Positions 31,881 to 44,690 of a DNA stretch of 64,000 nt are shown here, in pieces. The translations under genes and the position numbers were made by a program. This DNA is from Eudromia elegans (lineage: Eukaryota > Chordata > Aves > Tinamiformes > Tinamidae), in contig PTEX01000131.1 of the NCBI GenBank assembly GCA_003342815.1, positions 1,759,640-1,823,639 of the forward strand, in the 5' to 3' direction. The number at the start of each line of letters is the position of its first letter. Positions within the stretch are counted from its first letter, which is position 1. The notes beneath the pieces were generated by a model. It was not told the DNA's origin and searched no databases. It was given only the letters and a program-made list of their open reading frames with translations.

Positions 31881-34295
31881 TTCACAGAATGCGATTTGTC
31901 TCACAGAACAGTCATTAAAAAAATATGTTGAAGTGTGATGTATATGTAGATTGTATTGTATAGAAGTGGAGTATCCCCACAGTCAAATACTTGGTGTATT
32001 TATTTGATACTTTAATTTATTTCTAAGGAGGCAAATGAATTTGCACATCACCACTGTTGTTTCATTTTGGTTAATGATTTTATGTGAGCTGTAGTTGTAA
32101 ATTGCACCTCCTTACAGTAATACTTCATAAAATAAAGGACAATTTCAAAGCCCAGTTTGCTTGAATGGCAGCTTCAAGTTATTTGTGAGGCTTAGGATAA
32201 ATCCAGCATACTCTAAAGAGCTGTAGCTTACATTAGTAATTGTTGCTTTCGTTAGTTTGATATTAATAGTCAGAATTGGTGCTCGAGAGTGTCTCACCCA
32301 CTCTCTAAAGCTCTTTTTTTTTGCAATATTTGCTAGGTTTCTGTAAATATTCATAATGACTATAAATACTGATTTGGAATGCTTACTAATCCCTTCGAAG
32401 TCGAATATGTGGCATGAGCTGAAGCAATAGAAAGAATCTGGAGATGCAGAAATAGCAGACAAGATGAATGGAAATAATCTAACAAAATCTGTAGCTGAAA
32501 GATTCAGTAGACTATATTTTGCAGAGATGAAAAGAGCAAGTGTTTTGAAAGGTTGATTTTGACTATGGAAATTCAAAAACTAGAGAAACTGTTCAAGTAT
32601 TTCTAAACACTAGAAGTATAGAATTTTTGAAGACTAACAGTATACCTAAATGAGATGAGTCTGCATTGGTGGGAAAAAGAAAAAAAGAAAAAAAAAATGT
32701 TGGAATTGGCCAGGTTTGTGAACATTTACTAGGAAAGGAGGAATATGTGATGGTCTATGACATCACCAAACCACAAGCATAAAAAGCAAATGCATAGGGA
32801 AGGAAAAAACAAGGTCTGCAGACTGCTTTTAAGTGAATTTGCAGGAAGGTCAGAAGATGCTGTGGAAGCAAACACAGACCCTAGGAATTGTCTGCTCTGG
32901 GATGATGCATATACATATCCTGTATAGAGAATTACTGAACAATTATCTCAAAAAAGTGATAATCTGTGTTGGGACATTGTGTGGGTATGTATGGTAAGAA
33001 GAATTGAGGAGTGAAAACTCCCAGCAATGGAAGCACAATTTTGAAGATGAATGTGATCTATTTTTTGGCTTAAGAAGAGTATAATGAAACAAAGCAATGC
33101 TTAGAAGTGGTTTTAATCCAAAATTTATGTTATAGCTTAGTCCGTTAGAACTAACGGTTTAGTTATGAATCATATACAGAAGAAGGATGACAAATATTCA
33201 TGAAGTAAAGCACTAAAATATACAGTACCCAAAGATAGATAGGTGATATTCATCCCTGTGTCTTTGTAGATAAGCTACAAACAGTGGCAGGAAGAGCTGA
33301 TAGAACCCTTTTTGTTTTGGAAACAAAGAACATTGGCATTGAATTATATTGGACCCCAGGGTCTCTTTTCTTCAATATTAATTTCAGATATTCCGCTATT
33401 CACACTAGTTTTATCCTCTCGTGTTTAGTTCTAGGTTTTTGCTTAGATTTTTCTAAGGTTTCTTTGGTCATTTCATACCTTTCTGAACTTTATTTATCAG
33501 TTATTCTTTATATAGTTCTTACAGTTTCCAATTTACTTAGAGGTTGCTGTGTAACCATAATTCAGTATCCATTCAGATAACGTAATAAAAATGAAACCTT
33601 GGGGAAAAGAAATATAATAGGATAAAAAATGACTTGTGTTTTATGTTTCACTATAGAAAATGAATTTAGTTCTTAAATAAATAGTAACTTGAAAGGAACA
33701 AATGCAGAGAGAACACAGTGTGCTCCAGCTAATGTCACATTTTAACTACCAAAGAATTTTGTACTTATTCGGGCATTTTTAAACAATCAAAACTCTTAAG
33801 CTTGTATAATTATGTAACTTTAGATGTCCATAGAGGCAATGTATTTTGTCCTTTAACTCTCTTGTGAACTGCTCTGGTTTGCCTAACTCTGCGAGTCATT
33901 AATTTACTCAGCTAAATGGGAACACTACATTCATGGATTTCAGCACCAATAATTTGGTGTAAATAGTAGTGTGCTTTCTGGAAAAAAATGAAACAAAATA
34001 AAACTCAGACACGAGAGGATAAATACTTCTTGACAGCAAAATGCATAAAAGATTCTTACCTGGAAGCTAGTACCTACACAGGAGCTGGTGCATGCATTTA
34101 AGCCTAGGTAGTAAGTTAAAGAAGTGAGAGAAGACCTAAGAAGGGACAATGTAGCGAGATTTTGTAAATTTTAGGAAGGGCTCACATTTATAGAGCATAA
34201 ATTAAGCTTTTGGTCTATAGAGTTTTCACTCTGAGTCAACAAAATATTGGCTTCAGGGAGGGATAGACTCAGATCTGTATCCGTCCCACTGTTTT

Positions 34296-34334
34296 GGAAA
34301 ATGGAAATAGAAATGGAAATTTGGAAATGGAAAC
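34296..34334. repeat. GGAAAT-type short repeat
   Basis: Five to six imperfect copies of a 6-base unit ggaaat or ggaaac are present, all purine apart from single T bases. Confidence 0.8.
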
Positions 34335-35490
34335 ACATCACAAGAAAGGAACAAGTAAGTCTAAGATTAACTCAAATTGTGGCTGTTGAATTTTTACTTT
34401 GAAAATTTTATTCTGAAAATACTTCTGAAAAAAAAATGTTTACGGCTTAGAAGGGAGTGGTTAAGGACCAATTTTACATAATAAATGCTATTATATAATC
34501 AGACATTCTTAAAAAATAAAAGCACCATTTATCTATCAAGGGATGATAATAAAATTTTTATTTAAGTGATTTTTTAAATATAGTAAGAGAACTTAGAGAC
34601 TTAGAGAATGCTATCAAAAGCATATTCAGAGAATTGAATTCACTGATAATCTGTTTCATTATATTCACCTGTAATCTTAAGAATCCTTAGTACTCTTTAG
34701 CTCTCCTTATAGTACGTTTGGTTGCTCTTTAAGTAATACCTTTTGCTAGTGATCTTTCCCTTATTTTAACTGTGGGAATTACAGATAATCGCACCTGTAT
34801 GACTAAGACCATGGAAAGTTAAGTATGCCTTACCAAACTTATTGTAATATATTTGTGATATGACTAATTACAGAATTTATATTAGAGGACATTTCACTGG
34901 GCATACCTATATATTCCCAGAAAGATGTCCTTCTATTATCCTGCATCTTAGAATACTCATTTGTATTTTCACTTAGTTTTTAAGTCCATTTAACCTATTA
35001 CTCATTATGGAAAATAATGAGTAAGAAAAAATTTGAGCAGAATGAGCAGAAAAACTTTTTCAAGTGTAATTTTATCATGTTAGTTGATTCTCTTTTGTAA
35101 ATGTTTTTGTCATATTTTACTTTATTCTTTTTCTGACCTTTTCTTTCAGCTTTTGCTTTCAGCTCTTTCCTTATACCTGTCAGCAATAGCACTTTGCTTA
35201 CAAGAGATATGCCATTTTTTCTAGCAATTATACAAGATCTGCTTAGATGGCTTGCATGCTTGCAAAGTATAACATTTACTAACACACTTAAATTGGTAAA
35301 TGTTTAAAGGGATTTAGTTTGAGTTTTTAATAAAAACTGACAATCTCTCTCTTTAAGCTGCCTTTATAGGAAACATGTAATCTTTGTATTTGACAGGTAA
35401 ATTTGATGATTTTAGAGTTACGTGTGTTATTTTTCTCTCAAAAATTTCATATTTGTGCACATCATTCAAATTACTTCATTACTATGTTGT

Positions 35491-35557
35491 TATTATTCTA
35501 CTAATATTATTTCATTTCTGTTATTATTATACTCATATTATACTATTATTCTATTTT
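35491..35557. repeat. TTA/ATT-rich low-complexity tract
   Basis: This is an irregular run of TTA, ATT and ACT triplets. Confidence 0.7.
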
Positions 35558-38500
35558 GTTCATGGACTGTTCAAATATGTGTTCAATATGTGTAGTATTG
35601 GCCTCTGTCTTTTTCTCCTCTTACTACTAAGAGGGCTTATATATACACCAAGTTTTGAAAAAGCACAGAGATCCTGAATAACAGGTGGCTGAAAAATAAC
35701 CTATCTGTAAGGCAATTTCTTGTTGCTGTATTCAATAGTCTCTATTCTCTTTTTGACTTTTTCTCCCTGAAAGTGAGTGGAGATTTCATTAAAAGGTGCC
35801 ATCATCTAAAGGCACATGCTTTCTTCCATTCTTGAGAATTCTACCAAACAACTGATGATAGAAACCTTCTCAGCTTGTTCAAGTTCTATAAAGGATTTCT
35901 GACATCTGCCTTTTTTTATTTAATTTCTTTTTCCTTTAAACTTCCTGTCCCTTCTATTCCATTTTTGGTTGCACATCATGTTTTCATAATACTGTAAAAC
36001 ACAGACCTTTAAATGAAGTATCATTAGTGATCTGCAATGTTTTGAGGATAATGAAGTAAAAGGAAAAGATTGCAATGAAGCTTCATTCGCAAGTCCTGAA
36101 TCCTGTTTAAACCTGACATGCAAATTTTATACTTCTAACCTGATCAGAGGTTCAACACCTGCAGATTTTTATGACAAGATTGATTACATGTGTCTTTTTA
36201 TGGTGGAGATAATGGCTATTTTAATTTTGAGCTAGCTGGAAAGTCTCTGTTTTTGAAGAATCAAGACATTCATAGGCTTTCTCCTCTCCTGTGACAGCAG
36301 TATGCTAGATCAGGCCATTTCATTTTATCTTGAGCAGGAATGCAAGTGTTCGTTTCAGAGGGGCAGAGAATCATACTAAGTGAGCCACTATCTACTGCCT
36401 TTATGATGCTTTAACTGAGGTCGCAGTCCACTCCTTTTTTCCTGATGAGGCTGAGGAATTCCAGTTTGCAGAGCAATGGCTCTTGTTTTGCCTGTCTGCC
36501 CCTGGAGGTCTTGTCTTGCCCCTTCAAGTGCTGTTTCTTGTAAAGCTGAGTTGGTTAAACTTTTCCCTTTTTTTTTTTTTTCTTTCTTTTTGTTCAGAAG
36601 TGAGAAATGAAAAGCTTTGTGATACTGAAATATTGCAGTATAGCATATACAGCCATTCCCCTTTGCCCCGAAGGAATCCTTGAGAATAACTTCAGGCAAG
36701 TCATGGTAAACTACTTGGAAATCAACGATATACTTTTTTCTTAATGTACACAGATAGAAACTTCCTTCACATTTGCACTATTTTGAATTTTCTTAAACCT
36801 ATTAGTAATCATGCACAGTTCCACTTCTATTTTTTGAACGTTTTCTCTATCAGATGCATTTACTTGATGTGCCTACCACAGGGAGAGCATTGGTAATACT
36901 GTGGCAGAGTCTGCAAAGAGCTTTGCAGCCTGAAAAAGGGAAAGGAGGAAACTAATAGAGAATTCTTTGCAATTGTAGGATCTAGTCCTCTGAAAAAAAA
37001 GAAAGGCAGTGAAGATTCATTTCCTGAAGCTCTAAAGTTAAGCCCGTTCAGGTGTTTCTGTTTGCCTGCTCAGCAAGCTAAATATCCAAAATAAAAAGCC
37101 ACTCCTGAAAATCTTGGCTTAGAAGTTCTTTTGAGAGCCAAGCAAGCGTTTTCGTGATGGAAGAACATTCAAGCCACAAGGGAAAGAAATGAAAGCTGAG
37201 ACAGACACCCTAATACTGCAGTTCTGCTCATAATATAGCTTTTGTACTACAAGACTTTCTTGTAGGATTTTTAATCACATAAATCTGATGAACGTTATCC
37301 AAATATCATGGCAGCAGCAGAAAGATTTTGAAAAGATGAGCTCTATCATAGATACATGTTCAGCATCATGTACCCCTAAGCGTAATACGCTCATGATGTT
37401 TCACAAGTGTATTTGACATGTTTAATGCTAAAGAAATGCCCTTATTCAGGGTATTGGACATGGAATGATGATACAATTTTCCCATTTCTCTCATATTTTG
37501 GTCAAACTGAAAGGAAAGAAACCTGCCAAGTTTCTGTCCTTGTATAAAATTATAAAGCTAAGTATTCAACAAATAACAGATTTTTTTGATTCGCGTCATT
37601 ATTCTTGGCAATTTCAAGCATAGTTACGTCTGTACCAGTTCTCTTCCTGAGATGCCTATGGTCACTACTAATTAACTGATCCTATGGAAACACAGATATT
37701 TTAAGGAAAGAGGGATTTGGAGATTTCATTTATATTAATGTCTTGTATTCAACAAGCGGTCTTTTAAATCCATCTTGAGATATTGTTCATTCAAGCGTTA
37801 TTATTCTCCCTTTCCAATAATATTTTTTTTACTGCTTTTTCTCAGAGACACCAGAATTTCTCTCACATCCACCTTGCTTTGCATTTCTGCCCACCTTCCT
37901 TGCATTTTACTTTAATAGAAAGCCAGTTGACCTATTCTGCTATTAGGTGATTTTAGAGTTTGTGTATGCACTTTTGTCATTGCCATAGTTTTTTTTCTTC
38001 CTAAGCTCCTTTATTCGGTTCAAAGTCTGTATGTTTTCTATGCTCTTTTATTCATATAAATATAAAATAAATGTATGTATGTGTGCATATAAATGCTGGT
38101 TACATCGACACTCTCTTGCTGAGTGGTGCTGCCAAATTCAACTTGTGCTGTTATTTTGTGATTAATGCTTAAAAAATGCAGTTTTGTATTTATGTACAGA
38201 TATAGTTATGCTCTCGTTTGTTGTGCGGTTTATATTCCCTCATCTAGGGAGGGAAAAACTTGCATCATTTCTGAATGCTTTTATATCTGCATATTTATTT
38301 ATTCAACTTGTCCAGGTCATTTTGCAGTACATTTGCTATCCTAACAGACTTGATACTGTCCACAGGTTTTATAAAAATTGTATGGAAAGAACTGTATCAG
38401 ATGCAAAAAGAATACTAAGTTTTTCAGGTTATTATTTCAGGAAAAGCAAACAAACAAAACCAAAAAACTCAAAACTTAGAAACCAGCCTGGACTACAGCT

Positions 38501-39965
38501 AACAGGAAAAGTGTGTGTCCTGTCTTTCTCCCTGATCTAGCATCCCAGGAGAATTAAGATAGATATTCCATACTTGGAATTTGTCTGGCCTGACACTGTA
38601 GTATTGAAAAAATAAAAATAATAAAAAAACCCCCCATGCAATCCTATCTGACTGACTGTAAATGGTTAAGATCAGAAGTGTCACTGTGCCGAGGCATTGA
38701 TTCAATACTGACTCAAAAAGAATGTTGCCAGCCACGTATAAAATCACAAGTATCACTGCTTACAGAAGTGACATGAAGCAAATTGCTTATCCAGATCAAG
38801 TCTGCTTAATTTGTGAGTCCTGACAAGATTACAACAGAAGATGGTATATCTATCTGCCACCCATCTCAAGTGATGACTTTTAACATTTCTCTAAATTAAA
38901 CTGCTCACTGATCTATGTACACACGGTGCTAGTACCATATATCCTTTCAATTCTAAATTTTATTGATGATCTGCTTTAGATGAGGAAAGAGCCACTACTA
39001 AATGGAAATGTTCTCATTTTCTTCTGCATTCTTCCGCTCCTTGTCAGTTTTGTACCATTTTCCTATAGCCATCTTAATCCAGAGTTCCTGTTTTGAAAGC
39101 TATAGCCTTCAAAACTAGTTCCATTTGGTGGGACCGAGTAACGTTTGTCTGCATGGCCAAAGTGCTTTATTGACATGATAAACTTCTTCATAATTCTGTT
39201 AAAGAGAGGATATAAGAGAAATCAAGTTTTCCTAAATTACAAGTCAATTATGTCAGGAATAGCTTCTCTTTCTAGTTCACTCCTATACAGAAGACAAAAT
39301 GCTAAATTTTAAATACAGTATGTTTTACAGATCTAATTGTTTACATTTGTAATTTTTTATATCATTTATATGCCATGAAATTGAAAACCTTGGAAGATTG
39401 GTAACAACTTTGGGAGCAATTATTCGGCAAAGTAATGATGCTCTGTCTCTCTGTCATCTCCTACCATGCTGCAACTCTGAGCTAAAGAAAACATTTTCAA
39501 GGATGGTCATTTCTAGAGTCTTCTCCTGACTCTTCTCAGTTTGGCTCCTGGTGTCCTTTGTCATCTGTGCGGCTCTGTCTTATCTTGGCAGTTACATTTT
39601 GGCAGTGCTTTAGAGGTAAAAAGATTGATGCAGCCAGGCTTTTTTATATGGTCCTTGTAAGCACTGACATAGCCTTTTGGTAAACCACTTGAGCTGGACT
39701 TAAAACCTCTGGAGATGAGAACTTGCATCTTCTCTTTTCTGTGTTCCAAAACATTCTGCCAAGTTGTAATGGAGAAGGAACTCTTCAGGCTTTTGTCTTG
39801 GATAACACAATCATTTTAATGGTCTTTTTCTTTGCATTGAGCAGAGCATATGGCTGCACATTTCATAACCTCACTTTTATTAGCCATTTTGTGACACTCA
39901 AATTGTCTAATTGTATAGAATTAATAATGGTGAGAGATGATCCATGCTACAGAGAAGCCTTATTA

Positions 39966-40095
39966 TTTCTTTTTCTCCCCCTCCGTCACCATCTCTCTGT
40001 CTCTACTTCTCTCTCTCGACCACCTTCCCCATTTGCTTGCCTTCTTTTCCTCTTCCATTTTCTCTCTCCCCATTTCTAGCCCCTCACTCCCACTC
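39966..40095. repeat. Pyrimidine-rich (CT) tract
   Basis: About 130 bases are strongly biased to C and T on the plus strand, with interrupted CTCTCT runs. Purine scarcity removes stop codons, so three overlapping plus-strand open frames appear here that are not genes. Confidence 0.85.
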
Positions 40096-41599
40096 ATATT
40101 TAATCTCAAATTCTTCTGATGCACATGAGAAAAAATGCAATAATAGTGTTTCAGTAATGCTTAGGTATGGTGGCAGTAGCATCCAGATTTTTCAAGCAAA
40201 GGATTGTCCAGTTGTTTAGTGTGAAGCCGTACGATAAAGATATTTCTTAAAATGGTTCTAAAACAACTATGCCTTAATTGAATTTTGGAATGACACTATG
40301 TTGTTACAAAAGCATTAATTTGAGAGGAAGAAAGAAAATAGTTAAGCAAAAATTAAATGCAGAAGACAAAAGTAAAATAGTCGTGATGTACTGAAAAGTA
40401 AAATTATTTTGGAAGGTGTTATAAAAACTTTGTTAAAAGTCAAGAGACTTGACTATTGTTGAAGCAAAAGGAGATCAGTTGTTACGGGTGTTGCAGTGGT
40501 AAAATTGAAGTAGTGGAAGTCTCATGTAAGAGAAACTTCTAGTCTTAATTCAGACAGAATGCAAGAATATGGATTTGACTCAGTGTAGTACTCTGGTTTA
40601 AATTTAGGTGTTTTATTCATGTGTTTTGTTGAATCAGAGTTAACAATCTGCAAATAGCAGGACATGGCAAATTATACATATATAACAAGTGTTTGCAAAG
40701 TTTGAGTAAGAAACCAAGTAGCTCAAAATCAGCAACATTTTTAACTTCATTTCTGAAAGTCAGAAAATATTAATGAGTACTTTTTAAAATCCCTTCAGGA
40801 AATGGAGGACACCATCCTCATTTCGGTGACTTGAAAGCAGACCAGATTAAACAGAGTAAATGCTTTCTTAACACTATAAGATCAGTTGTCTCTCTTTCCC
40901 ATGAATCTACTTTCTTTTAATTGCTTAGACTTTACTTATTCAGAAGCTAGAGCTACAGAAGAACACAAAAGCAGTCCCTAAAACACGTCTTCATGATCTA
41001 TTTATGTAGAGAGAGGGAGAAAAAAAGGAGATTTTTTTCCCTAAATTAACTGGCTTCAGTGGTTACAGTAAAAGTCTTGAAGTTGCTGCCAGTGACACTG
41101 AAGGGTTTTTTTCTTTCACCTTCATCAAAGAATTGATTTTTCTTGTTGTAAAAGATTGGACTGATGGGCATGTGGCATTTTATTAGTGGATAGAGCAAAG
41201 CAGTGTGTCTGTGTAAAGTCTGCAGATGACCAAAGTTTGTATTAAATGTATATTGTCTCATCTTTGAGTTTTTATTTAGTTTAATTTGTTGTTTGCTTGC
41301 TGTGTCCAGTTCATACGAAGCGCGTAGCTTGGAGTGACTGGAATTTGCTATTTGATCAAAGGCTCTATGTAAGATAAAAGATTGAGTAGGGAGTGTTTCT
41401 AGCTGGGATGGACCCTAGCTAAGTGAAATCGCTAGAATAATTGTGGGAGTTTTTAGTATATCGGTTTTATATGCAAAGAATATAGCAAAAATAAGGAAAG
41501 AACAAAGGACTCCAGTGGATAGATGTCACTCATATTCTTGTGTTTATTCCCATATCACTCCTAAATTTTACTAAATTTAGTACTAAATTTACTTACTAC

Positions 41600-41640
41600 A
41601 ATAAAGAGTCCAGGTTAAAAAAAAAAAAAAAAAAAAAAAA
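41600..41640 (+). repeat. AATAAA plus 24-base poly(A), retroposition-like 3' end
   Basis: The hexamer AATAAA (41600-41605) is followed 12 bases later by 24 consecutive A (41617-41640). The spacing is that of a polyadenylated mRNA end copied into DNA. No coding remnant is recognised upstream and no convincing target duplication is seen. A chance A-run next to AATAAA in AT-rich DNA remains possible. Confidence 0.5.
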
Positions 41641-43056
41641 GCTAATTTAGTGAGGATTTACGTCTTTCTTTTGCGCGTGAAGAAGTTAGACTGTTTCATT
41701 CTTTTTTTCAAAGCCATTTTGAGAAATACTAGGTTAAATTTTTCTTTTTTTTCCTCACTGTCGTCTTCAGCTAGCTCATAAGTCAGAGGTCTAGAGTCAT
41801 AGTAGGAGATTCCTACCAATCTCTATCTTTTTCTTAAGTAGTTTTCAGAGATACTTGCTTGCAAAGTATTTTGAAGTCAGCTATATATATATATATTTGA
41901 CAAAGTATGTTATTGCCCTTTAGTTGGTTATCGTAGGTATGTAGGATAGTTTTGTATATAATAACACAAAATTTATCCCACAGAGCTTTTGCAGAATGCA
42001 CAAAGCGTAAAAACATTTTCTGCCTGTCTTGCTCACGTCTGGATATTTAGGAAATGTAACTGAATGAAAATTTTAGTAATATAAAAGTTTAAAGGGTCAC
42101 TTTTTGTAGGTTTTCTTGAGTTTGCAAAGGAAACACACTGGGAAATTTGTTCCTGTGAAATAATAAAAAAGAATTTGAACTTCACCGCTTTGATACTTTC
42201 AGATCATGATCATTTAGGAATCAAAGTTATGAATTATTGCCATCATAAGAAAACTAAAACCAAAACCCATTACTTTCTACAGTAAGAACAAAAAAGCTGC
42301 AACATTATAAATCTATTTCAAAATAAAAGTGTTTGTAAGTGATTAAAAATTAATTCAAACTTATTGTACATAACTAATAGGTTATTAATAGTATATATAG
42401 GTATCATTATGAACAGCTGATCTTTTTAGAATCAGAAAAAGTTAAAAAAAAGTTAGAAAAGTGTGCCCTGGATTAGAGTAACAAGCAGAAGAGACTGAAA
42501 ATAGGAAAAATACCAGATAGTCTAGTGACTAATCAGTCTGTCTGATTTAGACCAGAGTGTTCACTAACATTTTGAGGAGTGAGGCCTCTGTCCTTCATCA
42601 GCCTTCTTTTAATAAGGAATGTAAAAACATTTAGATCTCTAAAAAGTTTGAAGAAAAGCTATTTGGTGTTTACTGCTGGTTGAATGTGTGAGGCACTCAC
42701 CAGGCCTTCCAGAAAACGTTGTTAAGGGAAGTAGAGATCTACCGTGTAAGGGAGGGACATCTTGCCATGTTTTGATGATGGTTTTAGACATTTCAGAGCA
42801 GAGGTAGAGAGGATTTGTCAAGGTGGGATAATTGTCAATTTCCTGTAACAGATCTGTGTACTGAAGTGAGCATCAGCACATACAAGAGATTGTGTCCACA
42901 TATCTCATTCTGCAAATCTGACCCTATGTGAAGTCATCTTGAACTGTAATTTAGATCAGTACCTCTATTTTTATGATCACCTAACACAGAGATATCACGT
43001 TGAAATGAGTTCTGTTAGAATTAATTTATACAACAGGAATCTGGTTTCTTTTTCCA

Positions 43057-43145
43057 GATCTAGATCAGAGTGCCATAGGTGATCTAGGTCAAAAAAAGTG
43101 ATTAATTGGTGATGTAGGCCAGAATATCGAAGTCATCTGGGTCAA
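43057..43145. repeat. Decayed tandem repeat, period 54
   Basis: Two roughly 35-base segments (43057-43092 and 43111-43145) share about two thirds of bases in register, for example 'gatctagatcag' against 'gatgtaggccag' and 'atctaggtcaa' against 'atctgggtcaa'. Confidence 0.5.
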
Positions 43146-44643
43146 CAAACACATTTTCAATTTAAACTGATTTAAAAACAACCACAAAAAAAGTCGCAAT
43201 TTGGAGGATTTGTAATAAATTATAATAACTGGGCAGTTAGTCTAAAATAAAGTCACTGGTTATCGTATTAAACTATGTAGCATTTAAAATATACAAAGAG
43301 AATGTCAAATAGTTTTATCCAATTAAGTCTGATTGTATAACAGTTTGTTTTCTTAAAAAGAAAGAGGAGTTAAATGCTATATGAGTCATTTTGTAGATCA
43401 CTATGTGTAGCTTAAACCAATAAAAAAGAAACAGCTATATCAGAGCACGCTGAGTTTTCCATTAAAAACAAGCTATATCCTAGTCAGTTGGAGATTCTGA
43501 GTATAATAAATTAACAGTCATAATTGCCAATTCGTAACAACATAGTGTAATTCAACAGAGTTTTCTAGAAAGTGAAAGAATTAGTGATGTTTTATGACTC
43601 AAGAGCACTAATACTCACTCTGGCAAAGCAGTCATTTGTGTCTTAGCACATATCTCCCATACACAACATCCAGATTGTCTTTATGCAACTAGACATAAAT
43701 TGAAGTAAAGGTACTCATATTCCCATCAGTATATTCCCATCAGTGACCCAGAAATGATATTTTTAAGGTATTTTAAGGCATAATCCTCTTCAGGTTATGA
43801 AGCAACTACTAATGTTATTAGTTCTAAAACCAGCATAAACAATGGAACAACTTAGTTTGAAAAGCAAAAAGTTGCTGCATGTGTTTTATAGAATAACAGA
43901 GGTTGTCATATGTTAGGTGTTAGTGTTTCATCTTACAATGACATTCTACTGTTAATTTATCCAAGGGAATAAAGAAAAAATCCCTCTCCTTATATGAGTA
44001 GTGCAGTATTATTCACTTAACTATTAACTATTCACTTAACTGTCTTGTTTGAGAATTTTGGCTCCCTTTGACACTCTCAATTGACTAGAACGGTAGCTGA
44101 GTAAGATTTATTTCCTTTGACTAAAATCAGCTTGATTTATCAACCTAATAATTGATGTTTGCTGTTACATCCTTCAGAATAAGAGTTTCTTATAAAGCCC
44201 TGCCAATTTTCCCACTATATATAAAATACAGTACTCTATGTTATATTAGACTGTGTTCTTTTTTCTTGGAGCTTGGACTTCATTTTCCATTTTAATCACT
44301 CTGATTCTTCAGCCACTTGATTGATTGTTTGATTAATTTCTTCTATACAGTTGTAAAATAGAGAGAAGGTAGGCGAAATTAGAATTTAAGAAGCTTCAGA
44401 TTTTGTTTTTCTGCCTTGAGCTAGAAGGAAATGCTTAAAATATCTTGGATTGGTGTCATGTTTAATTAAATTCTGTAAAGAAATTTGAGAATAATTTCTT
44501 TCTGACATGCAGTAGCAAACCACAGACTTATATTGCCCTGTTGACATAAACAGAGAAACTGGTTACTAGGAAAGTACGAATTGTAAAACTGACGTTAGCA
44601 TGACAAGTGTTTTTTTATGTTAATGGATAAACCCAAGCATACA

Positions 44644-44690
44644 TCTCTCTCTCCTTGTCTCTCTCTCTATATATATATTATATGTATATT
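44644..44690. repeat. (CT)n followed by (TA)n
   Basis: This is a compound microsatellite with an interrupted CT run and then TA/AT units. Confidence 0.9.

Noticed and set aside
32748-33290. TGTGATGG-type start that could suggest a solo LTR
   Set aside because: I found no matching terminal motif, target duplication or second copy, so a retroviral origin is not supported.
39723-40219. Overlapping plus-strand open frames up to 118 codons
   Set aside because: They result from the CT-rich tract at 39966-40095 and encode Ser/Leu/Pro/Phe-rich low-complexity sequence.
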